Shown here in pieces: positions 25,141 to 49,400 of a DNA stretch of 64,000 nt. The notes beneath the pieces were generated by a model. That model did no database searches, was not told the DNA's origin, and worked only from the letters and a program-made list of their open reading frames with translations. Location of the stretch: the NCBI GenBank assembly GCA_033675265.1, contig JAUJYZ010000246.1, forward strand, positions 15,001 to 79,000. Direction: 5' to 3'. Numbering within the stretch: position 1 is the stretch's first letter; each line of letters opens with the position of its first letter. The stretch comes from Actinostola sp. cb2023 (lineage: Eukaryota; Cnidaria; Anthozoa; Actiniaria; Actinostolidae). A program made the position numbers and the translations under genes.

Positions 25141-25469
25141 ATATAGCTTTTCCTTTTTTGTTTTCAGCGGGCCATATAGGAAGTTATGGCCCACTAATCG
25201 ACCAATAAGAGCACGCATAGTATCTGCTATAGTTTATCATATGATCCGTACAGACCCGCATGTGCACTCTTTAGAAAACATTTGACTAAAGTCATGTGAT
25301 CAGGTCTGTACATGTTTTTCCAGTCTTGCTCGAGCTGGTCCACAAAAACCTGTACGACCCGGTTGACTTGCGAAAACAGAGCTTAGCCTAAACACATGGT
25401 AAAGTAAAAGCCGTATTTAACGGCTGCAACCCCTTCAGTCAAAACAGTTCTCCCAGGGGGTAAAAGGGT

Positions 25470-25640
25470 GCACCGTCTGGCTCCTCCATCAGTGCTCTGT
25501 CTTACGGGTATTTAAAGCTTCACTCTGAGCTACACAGATTAGGGAAGTCTAAACAAGGATGTGAGGTCCTGAAGAATCGAACCGGGCACCTCACTTTAGA
25601 AGGCTGTGCACTAACCAACTAAGCCATCCTTGCTCCTGTA
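25470..25640 (-). mobile_element. tRNA-derived SINE, second family, copy 1
   Basis: On the minus strand the head AAGGATGGCTTAGTTGGTTA carries an A-box, and GGTTCGATTCT is a B-box. The body, with AGCTCAGAGTGAAGC and GAGCACTGATGGAGG words, matches 49080-49240. A separate B-box-like GGGTTCAAATCCCGC occurs in reverse near 25811. Confidence 0.7.
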
Positions 25641-25950
25641 AATGGTTTGGGATGAAAGTTTGCAAATCTTTTGAGTATCATGCAACTTTCATGATTTGAT
25701 TCGAACAAAATTGTTATTATCAAACTGAGTCATGATTTTATGGCTTAATAGTACTAGATAAAGAAACTGATGAGCATAGACAGAATATCGGAAAAAATAA
25801 GACGCCTCGAGCGGGATTTGAACCCACGACACCCTGATAATTAATAGTACTAAAATAAATTATTCTATACATGAATATTATTTGTATGTGTATAGAGAGA
25901 GACATTGTAAATGCTTTGCTTTGTTGTTTGCTGTAGACCCTGCATCTACC

Positions 25951-38620
<12,670 letters not shown>

Positions 38621-38628
<8 letters not shown>

Positions 38629-38940
38629 AAGACATGATCATTGATTAGAAGACATGATCATTGTTTAGAAGACATGATCATTGATTGGAAGACATGATCA
38701 TTGATTGGAAGACATGATCATTGATTGGAAGACATGATCATTGATTAGAAGACATGGTCATTGATTGGAAGACATGATCATTGATTGGAAGACATGATCA
38801 TTGATTGGAAGACATGATCATTGATTAGAAGACACGATCATTGATTAGAAGACATGATCATTGATTAGAAGACATGATCATTGATTAGAAGACATGATCA
38901 TTGATTAGAAGACATGATCATTGATTGGAAGACATGATCA
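38621..38940. repeat. 20-bp minisatellite starting at the ZC3H11A stop codon, 16 copies
   Basis: Unit TTGATTAGAAGACATGATCA; copies vary as TTGATTGGAA or TTGTTTAGAA. The first copy (ATGATTAGAAGACATGATCA) contains the last codons and stop, Asn-Asp-TAG. The next 15 copies are in the 3' UTR. Confidence 0.97.
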
Positions 38941-40020
38941 ACATCTCTGGACACAATCAACGACTATTGTATAGCTACAGATACCTACACAATGCTGCAG
39001 CATCTATTAACAAGACTGGAATACAAGACTGGAACAATACAAGACTGGAACATTGTCGACCAAAGCAATTTATGGAAACTTGATAAAACAACTTACTGTT
39101 TTCAAAACCACTGAGTTGTAGTAAAAAGACAATTCAAACTGGTTCAGATATCTTGACTGCAAGCTATACTTTCACTGTCCAAATGCATGTATGACTGGCT
39201 GAGAACTATACATGGATGTCAATACTATTACAGATTATAGCTTGCTAATTGTTGCGGTGTTGGAAGCAAACATGTTGGACAATTCAGTGATAATCAAGAC
39301 TGCAAACTGCATCAAACCAAATAAGTTGTTTGTCAAGGGAGGAAATGAACCTATGCATCAGGATTGAGGAACATAAATGTCCAACAATCGATAAGTTGTA
39401 CGGTGACAGTCTTTGCCCAGCCAAGATTGTAGTGTAAACATGGGATATTGTAGCTTGAGTGCACATGCTCTGGGAACTGCCATACCTACAGTTTAAGGCC
39501 ATTAAATGATCAAGTTATTGAGTCAAGAGCAAAATTAGTTCCCGTAACTGCAGGCACATTAGACTGTGTACAATAAGTAGGTCGTGTGACAAAAGAAAGA
39601 AGATCCAACTTGTTGATCGTGTCAAATATATCGAATCATTCTCGAATCATTCACTTTTGTACAGATGTATAAAGAACTATATATATCTATGTATATATCC
39701 TAGTATATTTTATACTATATTTTTATACTTGTTTGCATGTAGTTTAATAGTGTTTTTCTCAATTGTACTATATTGTATTTCCTCGCTTTTTCCACAAAAC
39801 ATTATAGCAGACTGAAGAATGTTAGACAACACTAAATAATTGGAATGACTCGTTCATGAATCTGCACTTTCACTAGATAGAGCTTGGAGGATGATTCTTA
39901 CCTCCCTGCAAGAAAATAATGTAAATATACGTGTCCTCAAAGAAATACAGCACTTTGTTTGCTGTGCTATCATTTGCTAGTGAGATACGCTAATAAAGAT
40001 GTTTATTCAATCAGTGTGTA
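38629..40020 (+). other. Probable ZC3H11A 3' UTR with AATAAA
   Basis: After the stop and the 20-bp array there is no further gene. An AATAAA signal lies at 39992-39997, followed by a GTGTG-rich stretch. The transcript end is inferred from this. Confidence 0.5.
39992..39997 (+). terminator. Polyadenylation signal AATAAA, probably of ZC3H11A
   Basis: First clear AATAAA downstream of the ZC3H11A stop that is followed by a GT-rich element (TGTGTAG at ~40014). The next gene's start is only ~480 bp further. Confidence 0.5.
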
Positions 40021-40070
40021 GTTAGTTACATTGTTGTTGATGTATAGTAAACTAGCAGGAGTGATGCATT

Positions 40071-40072
<2 letters not shown>

Positions 40073-40103
<31 letters not shown>
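40073..40103. repeat. Poly-G tract
   Basis: About 30 G in a row, joined to an inverted repeat whose arms (ACTGTCATATATAAAGTGG; CCACTTTATATATGGGAC) span ~40104-40260. GGATCTGCGCCTG near 40290 resembles a hAT-like end, so the tract may mark a broken MITE. Confidence 0.85.
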
Positions 40104-40106
<3 letters not shown>

Positions 40107-40477
40107 GTCATATATAAAGTGGTTGGGATGCTCGTACCTTTTAGGGGTCCAGATTTGCGATTTGGTGCCACGCCCACCTGGACAAGACTGGTAACTTTTA
40201 GGGTCATTTTCAAAATTATTTCCGACGAGCTTCCCAACCACTTTATATATGGGACCCACGTCACCACCGTTTTAAATCAGTCTGGATCTGCGCCTGATAT
40301 AAATCCTTGATTTAGGCTTATTCTAATTGTGCGTCATTTTACCATATAAGGGCAAGAGAATTCTACTCGGACGAGTTGGGTACCCTGTGGTAGTAACCCA
40401 GAATGCTTATCGTGCTCGGTTCTATACAGTCATCCAGGATCGAACAAGTGATCAGCTTCTTGCCAGTCAGTTGGAGA

Positions 40478-43400
40478 ATGGACATGTCGTTGGTAAATAT
40501 CCATCATTTCTCTAGTATATTATCGTCTATTATAGCCTATTGCATGCTAGAGATACTGACTAAAGAAATATTGGCTGCTTAAAGTAAACGGTCAAAAATC
40601 AGTGAATTGTAACATTTCGGGAACATTTTCAGTGATGAAATAACTTTATACGTTGAAGTACAAGACTAAGATGTCCCATCTTACCAGCAGTAGGGGCAAT
40701 TCTATTGTTTTATCATCCACAGGGAATATGCGAACAATAGAGTTGACCCTTGTGCTAGGGTTATCTCTCTGTCATGGAATTTCAGCAGTCTTTAATTATA
40801 TAAGCTTAAGCTTAATTGTTTATAACGATTCATTTTTGTTTCTGTCTGACGGTCCTTACGACGTATAAATGTACGTGTATGTCTCAATAATGAGTTCCCC
40901 AACGTAATTGTACATCTATAAAATGGCGCAATATAAGCTTACATGTAAGCTTTCTAAAGAATACGTAAAGTATAGATACAGTACACCTGGCCATGGCCAG
41001 TTTATCACATGTTCTCATACATGTATTCCGTTCTCGTTTGCATTTATACCTACAATGTATGACAAAGAATAGAACTGCTGTATACATGTGTAGCTATTAA
41101 CAAATAATTAACTTTGTATTAATTGATGTGTAGAAACCAACAGTTGTAGCTATTGGTTGTGTGGTAGTTGTTGCTGCAGTGGGTTTGGCTGCCTACCTCG
41201 CTTTTAGAAAGAAAGAGAAGTTGATCGCCCTTGATTCACAAACTAAAATACCATTCCAGCTCATTGACAAGAAGGTAATGTAATCATTAATGACATTACA
41301 GCTATGTTACGTCATGCGTAACCAGTAAATTGGAACATTCAAATGAAGTTTTGAAGTCTAGAATCGAGTCTCGAACATTCAGACAGAAAAATCAAATCCC
41401 CGCTAAATATTTTCTCAAAAACGTTCAAAATTAAAATTAAATTGGATGAAAATTTGTGTCAGCTAAGCCTACATACTCTGCAATCACAACAGCCTGAGTA
41501 AACAGATATCTGATACTTTTTTCTTATAGATATATTCGTGGAGATTTGATTTTTCTGTCTGAATGTTCGAGACTCGAGTCTAGACTTCAAAACTTCATTT
41601 GAATGTTCCGATTTACTGGTCACGCGTGACGTAACATAGCTGTAAGAGTTGAGAATTGATACAAATGTGCATGTTTTATTCTTGCAAAATATTTTTGGAC
41701 TATATATACACATTCATGTACCACCTATATGTGCATGTAGTAATAGTATAATTGCACATTGACTAACACTTTGCAAACATTATGAAATAGCCAATTAAAG
41801 TATTAGAGTGATGGTGCCGCTAAAATTTGATGAAAATATTACATAATCAGTATCAGGTCAAAAAGTATCATGTATCAGGTTAGCCTGAATTTCAGACGGC
41901 TCGTGTCATACGCTGTCGCTCCCTCCCCAATCCCCGTCTGATTGCCCTTGCCAGAGACTGTTCTCTATTGTTTGGATTTCGCCCAATCAGAAGGAAACTG
42001 AAATTTTTCTCAAAGTACGGAATGCCAAGAATGTTTTTACCATATGGGTCTCTTTCTTGTCTCCACTCTGGTCTTCTTGCCCATTCTTATCTGCCTATTT
42101 ACATTCAGGAGATACTGAATACATTTAGTAGACTGTGAACAGTCCCCTTTTCCCTCCAGACTCAGTCGAACGAGAGAAAAACAATCCCGGACGTGCGAGG
42201 ATTGGGGAGAGTTCAGAGGCGGAGAAGGGAGAGGAAAAGAAGGGACTGTGGACAAACCACCCCAACACGAATTACGCCTTTTTTTCACACATGTCAAAAG
42301 CTGTCAGCAACTTGTTATTGTTGGATACGCCTTCAGCTGATATCCAATTAAAAATCAGTTGTTGAAAGATGCACACAAACAAATACTACATACTGGACTC
42401 GCTTGGTACGTGGTGTTCGCGACAGGAGAATTACCACAGCTTTTGCACATGGGAACTCCTAAAAACAGTGCAATAGAGGCCAAAAGCCTATGCCTTCATG
42501 TGCGAGTGATTTTTGTCGTGTCTGTAACTGTTCTTTTGAGAACTACGCATGCTACATTTTAACCGAAATCATCAGGGATTTCCACGGAGAATCTATTCGC
42601 GATACCAGGAAAAGCATGTGTCAAGTCGACCGCTTTATTTATTACTGCAAACGGTACATGATCCGCGAAGGATCATCAATAATTAGAAGTAAGCTTATAA
42701 TGCACTGCTTTAAAGTTTATAAGTTTATACGTCCAAGGAAGATTCGTCAGCAATGACCAGAGAGATTTTCACTTTGCCCGCTTTAACAAGTTCTCTCCAG
42801 CTAGACAGGTTTCGGCCGACGAAAATATCACGTCTACCTTGGTTTTAAGGAGATCCTGTATTAAAAGGTTGTTGGCCTAATTCTGCAGAGGAAATCCCCA
42901 CTTCGCAGAATTCTTTTCTCTGATATTCGATATAGATTACTAGTAAACTCTTCCCAAAACCTGTGCGTAGGACGACGGAATTCCTATAATCGTTTCCTTG
43001 AAGTAAACTGTTTACGGCAAGTCTCTGCTCATTTTTCAAAGAAGTTATGGTATATGTGTTATATAGTCTATATATTACTTGCCAAACACGCTTCCACTTC
43101 AGTCTTTCTGTCCACGATAGCCTTGCAATCTGATCTAGAGATGCCTGGTATCTATCTGTCCGAATATCTCGTTTGATTTACACGTTGTTGAGTGATGCAA
43201 GATTTTGACCAATGGGAATTTTGCATTGTGTCGGCAACGCGTAATTCGTGTTGGGGTGGTTTGTCCACAGTCCCTTCTTTTCCTCTCCCTTCTCCGCCTC
43301 TGAACTCTCCCCAATCCTCGCGCGTCCGGGATTGTTTTTCTCTCATTCGACTGAGTCTGGAGGGAAAAGGGGGACTGTTCACAGTCTATACATTTAGTAG

Positions 43401-46400
43401 CTAGGAGGGATCATAGCATGCAGAAATTGGTGTGACCTGCAAATAACATTTATACATAATTTCTATAGTACCTATAATGTTGGCTGTGCACCAACAGCAA
43501 TTTGACACTATTCCCAATCCCCACCCCACCCCACATGAAATCATTTAACCCATTTCCTTGTGTCAGTAGATTGTCAGTCATGACACACGCAGGTTCAAGT
43601 TTGCTCTTCAATCACCTGAGCATATTCTTGGACTCCCTGTAGGTAAGCTAATAACTACTATAATGTATTAACTAACAAGACGCTCAATGAGCGTACACTC
43701 GGGCTTATGAAAAGGATAATGTCAGTTGCGTGAGGAGGGAGATGACAATGACTGACAGTTGCGTGACGAGGGAGACTATGTATATATGTGTCGGTGAGCG
43801 TAGATAAAAATCTCCGAATCGTACTTCCGTAGCATGTACTTGGAACGTTCAGTTGAGGTTCATATTCATGGTCAGAGGGTTCTGATAACGTCTTTGGTTT
43901 CTTCGTTATCGCAGAGGAAAGTTGAACTTCGTATCTTTTAAACATCCAGTTGATTCAGACTACGGTACGATGTGACAAAGCTCGACCAATCTGCTGTCTC
44001 TGCCTATACATTGAAAGATCTTGTTCGATTTATCTCGAAATCAGAAAGGAATTATCGATTAAAAATCAAAAGCTGCTTCTGTTAGATTTAAGATGTGACC
44101 TCAAGTGACCTCAAATACGTTTAAATACGTACGACAGCATACTCTTGAAGAGTCGGAGATCTTTATCTATGAGTCACCGACCGAAATAGTCTCCCTCGTC
44201 ACTGAGCGTCTTCTTCTGTAATAGATCCCTAAAATCTAAGGACGTTTTGATTTCGATTGTATTTTTGCATGCCGTTCACTGACCTGTTTTGAGCGTGGAA
44301 ATTCTGTTCTAACAAGGATCACACAACTGTAATTGTACTGAATTTTCCAAACGTGGAATAAAATAAACATCCATCGTGAGTCGACTGGCTCGATTGTTTG
44401 CATGACTTCTGTACATATAGCTTTCTGTCAATAGATGTAGTTACATCGCTGGTCGCGAGTTTAATTATAAACACTCAAGGACATACGACTGGACTGTACA
44501 CGTAGTATTACAATTAGCAACAAACATGGCATAGCGAGGTCATGATAGTTTTTGAGTTCATTTCATTTACTTTTCAGTCTCGACTGGCTCAATTAGCAAC
44601 AAACATGACAACATAGCGAGGTCTTGATACTTTTTGAGTTCATTTCATTTGCTTTTCAATTCATTTTTTGATGTTCGTGGAACGACGTCGTACAACAGCC
44701 GATAAAACACGGGCTTTAAACACGCTCATTTCACAGACAAAAGCATACGCCGATTCGTGTGGGCCCACTCTGAAAGATGTCGTTTCATTTATAACAAAAG
44801 CAAACGCGCCTTAGCTTCATCGTGGAACGATCAACTACAATCCTGACCTTAATAGCTTCAAGATCTATGATGAGAAATCTTGAAACTCGATACGATCAAA
44901 TACATCGCATTCTTTCTTCATTCTTCGCATTTTCTTCATTCTATGACCAGGAAAAAAAAAAAAAAAGAAAGAAAAAAAAGAAAGTGTATTTTCTAACTCG
45001 GGCTTCCTTCGGAAGGGCCCGAGTAATTATTGACTGGATTGTGCATCAACTGGGGCTCGCTGTCACAATGACATTTTGTTGTAACTGTTCTAACTGGGAC
45101 CAGAGATGAACACTTTTTTTACTTTAATTTGGAACAATCCCCATAATTAAATGTCTGTGTAAGAACATGCAGCTTCATGTATATTTAAGTGTCAAAATCC
45201 AAATTCTCCTCTAGAATTCAAAGAATCAGAGATCACTAGTGTTATTGTATGGGCCCCTTCAATTCATGACATTGCTTTAAAAGTTTGAAATCCAGGGGCC
45301 GCAGTTGTTCTAAAGGCGATTAGTGCTAATCCTCATTAGCATCAATAGTTTTCTTAAGATTTAATTCTGGATTAGCGCTAATCGATCACCTTTCAAACAA
45401 CCGGACCCAATGGTTTCTATTTAATATTCCAAATTATAAGATAATTCCCCAGCGCCATGCAAGGTTATGGTGCGCGCCATGCAAGGTTATGGTGTGCGCC
45501 ATGCAAGGTTATGGTGCGCGCCATGCAAGGTTATGGTGCGCGCCATGCAAGGTTATGGTGTGCGCCATGCAAGGTTATGGTGTGCACCATGCAAGGTTAT
45601 GGTGTGCGCCATGCAAGGTTATGGTGCGCGCCATGCAAGGTTATGGTGCGCGCCATGCAAGGTTATGGTGCGCGCCATGCAAGGTTATGGTGCGCGCCAT
45701 GCAAGGTTATGGTGTGCGCCATGCAAGATTATGGTGCGCGTCATGCAAGGTTATGGTGCTTTGACTCAGACCGTACATGTACCAACAGTGAATTTCCTTC
45801 AACTAATATGTCACTCACTATGATTGATGTTTCCCAGGCAACCATATGTCACTACTAATCTGTCACTATGATTGATGTTTCCCAGGCAACCATATGCACT
45901 AATCTGTCACTCACTATGATTGATGTTTCCCAGGCAACCACATGTACTAATCTGTCACTCACTATGATTGATGTTTCCCAGGCAACCATATACATGTACA
46001 TGTACTAATCTGTCACTATGATTGATGTTTCCCAGGCAACCATATACATGTACTAATCTGTCACTATGATTGATGTTTCCCAGGCAACCATATGCACTAA
46101 TCTGTCACTCACTATGATTGATGTTTCCCAGGCAACCATATACATGTACTAATCTGTCACTATGATTGATGTTTCCCAGGCAACCATATACATGTACTAA
46201 TCTGTCACTGTGATTGATGTTTCCTAGGCAACCATGCATATACATGTACTAATCTGTCACTATGATTGATGTTTCCTAGGCAACCATATGTACCTATCAG
46301 CAATGATTAACAATAGTCTTGTCATCAGACCATACACACCAGTGACCTCAAACGATGAGAAAGGGTATTTTGAGCTTGTCATTAAGGTACAAAATCAATT

Positions 46401-49400
46401 CCTAATGTTTTTCCTATGTAAAATATTTGATTTGATTCCAAGAATTAACTTTACAGTGCGACATGACGCAACTTATGCTAGCCAATCAGACAGCGATAAT
46501 TTGTTTTGACAGATACATTTGCACATGAATTCTCACTCGGTCGTGACCACAAATATGTATTTCGTACTTTTTGCAACAATTCTCGCTGTCTGATTGACTG
46601 ACTTATAAAATAAATAAAATTGGGTGGCCACGGTATGTCGTGTCGCGCTGTAAAATGCCCAATGAGTAATCTTTTTTTTCTACAGATTTATTACAAAGAT
46701 GTTCATCCCAAGTTCCCAGACGGTGGTAAAATGTCTCAGTATTTGGAGTCACTAAGGTTGGGTGACACAGTTGATATACGTGGACCAGCTGGGAAGCTTG
46801 TGTACAAGGGAAGAGGTGTGGCCATGTTTCATGCGATGAACATCTGGTCTAGCTGTCACATTCAGACTAGCTCTCTCTAGCTCATGGGGTGGGGATTTTT
46901 ACAATTTCCTTTCCAGGGAATGGATGGATGGATGGATCAACTTTATTTCAACACGCTAGCCCCTTCAACTTAAAGCTGGTTTCCAATAGAAGCTAGGGGC
47001 ATATGTATACAATAATAATATACAAAACTTACAAAGTTGTCTAATACTTATACTACTGTACGGGACAATAAGACTGGTCAAAAAATAGGTACATGCACAT
47101 TTACATAATTTGAAGAACTGTCATCAAATCCCCACATAAAATGTGAAAATTCCCACTGTCCAGTAGACCTAGCTTGTCTGTCAAATTCCAATGTCAGAGC
47201 ATGCATGTTATTCCTCCTTGTCCACCCATTGATAGGTACATACATGTAGTAAACAATACAGTGGAGAACTTTGTATTTGAGCTAAGTTTATTTAATCATC
47301 TCTCTTTTGATATATTTTGTAGGTGAAATTGGTATCAAAGAAAGTCTTAGGAAACCTGAAGTAATCCGTAGAGCTAAAAACCTTGGCCTTATTGCTGGAG
47401 GAACAGGTGACTATTTATAGCAAAAATACATGAAGGAATAAAACATTTCTTATGATTGCATTGTGTTGTTATTCCAGGTATTACACCAATGCTTCAGATC
47501 ATTGCAGCCATTGTTAAAGACCCAGAGGACACCACTCATGTCTCTCTGCTTTTTGCGAACCAGGTATTTAATTCTCAATTAGTCAATGAGCATCCATGCG
47601 CCCATTGCATTATAGACGCACAAGAGAAAATATATACTAGCAAGCTACTCTCAGCCATATTATAAATCAATTAGTCAATGTGTGTCCATGCACCCATTGC
47701 ATTATAGACGCACAAGAGAAAATATATAGCAAGCTACTCTCAGCCATATTATAAATCAATTAGTCAACAAGCGTCCATGCACCCATTGCATTATAGATGC
47801 ACAAGAGAAAATATATAGCAAGCTACTCTCAGCCATATTATAAATCAATTAGTCAATGTGTGTCCATGCACCCATTGCATTATAGACGCACAAGAGAAAA
47901 TATATAGCAAGCTACTCTCAGCCATATTATAAATCAATTAGTCAACAAGCGTCCATGCACCCATTGCATTATAGACGCACAAGAGAAAATATATAGCAAG
48001 CTACTCTCAGCCATATTATAAATCAATTAGTCAACAAGCGTCCATGCACCCATTGCATTATAGATGCACAAGAGAAAATATATAGCAAGCTACTCTCAGC
48101 CATATTATAAATCAATTAGTCAATGTGTGTCCATGCACCCATTGCATTATAGATGCACAAGAGAAAATATATAGCAAGCTACTCTCAGCCATATTATAAA
48201 TCAATTAGTCAACAAGCGTCCATGCACCCATTGCATTATAGATGCACAAGAGAAAATATATAGCAAGCTACTCTCAGCCATTAGTCAATGTGTGTCCATG
48301 CACCCATTGCATTATAGACGCACAAGAGAAAATATAAAGAACTCTTACCAAGCGTAAGAGTGGCACGAGGTGTAGCCGAGTGTGACTCTAGCTTGATGAG
48401 AGTTCTTTATATTTTCTCGAGTGCGTCTATAATGCAATGGGCAGCGCATGGACGCGACTTGACTAATTGATTTATAATATGGCATCTAGAGAGCGTGCAG
48501 CCCATGGGGAAATAGTTCATGGCAAATTTTAGCCAATGAGCGTGCGCGTTATTTCGAACAGTGCGCGCAACTACATGTAGATTAGATGAGGCCAGTTGGA
48601 AGTTGACGAGAGCATGCACAATCAGAGAATGCGTTATATCTTTGCTATAATTAATAAACTGAATCAGCGCACAGTACTATGTTTTTGTTGTTTTCTCATT
48701 CCTTCTAACTTTCCTTTGTTCCCTTTTCCTGTCTAATGGGCACCATTACACCAAATGGAGCTTTTACTGACAGTTATATTGTTTAATCCATTAATTAGTT
48801 TTCTTTCATTGTCTATAGACAGAGAGGGACATCTTGGTTCGTGATATGTTGGAAGATTTGGTGAAGAAAGAGGGTCGTGGTGGACGGTTTGATTTGTGGT
48901 ACACTCTTGATAGACCACCAGCAGATGGTAAGAAATGTTGTCACTAACATAATGTGTGTTGTTAACTGCAAATTCAGTATGTGTAACATGTCATTCTTGT
49001 GCATAAAGTTAATTAAAACAAGATACAGGATGACATTTAATGTCTGTATCCCTTCACTTGAAAGTGTTCTTCCAGGTGGTGGGAGGTGCACCCTATACCC
49101 TGGCCGTCCCTCCATCAGTGCTCCCTTCCACGGGTATTGAAAGCTACACATTGAGCTACATGATGTGACATGAGGTCAAGAAGAATCAAAATGATCACCT
49201 CTCGCTTAGAAGGCTGTGTACTAACCATTCAAGCCATCCTTAATAATAATAATAACACTTTATTTAATGAGGATGTAACAGATAAAGCTATGCTTTTTTC
49301 CAATCTGGTCCTCCTTGCTAGTTCCTTGATACTAGCATTAGTTTCATAGTTGATTGTAACTATAGAGTTAAATGTACCCTGTATTTATAGAGTCGTTTTC

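Larger units (their letters stand above)
21561..25950. other. Long first intron or intergenic stretch, no gene seen
   Basis: A/T-rich, with no frame showing family features. Contains the inverted-repeat element at 23944-24095, a hairpin at 24990-25140 and SINE remnants at 25470-25640 and ~25800-25830. It is probably the first intron of the ZC3H11A gene. Confidence 0.6.

Noticed and set aside
45457..45858. [13 protein letters not shown] repeat protein
   Set aside because: 22-bp minisatellite open in three frames, inside a b5 reductase intron.
45810..48300. CRISPR-like arrays
   Set aside because: Repeats and spacers are not separable, units are contiguous, and the surroundings are eukaryotic.
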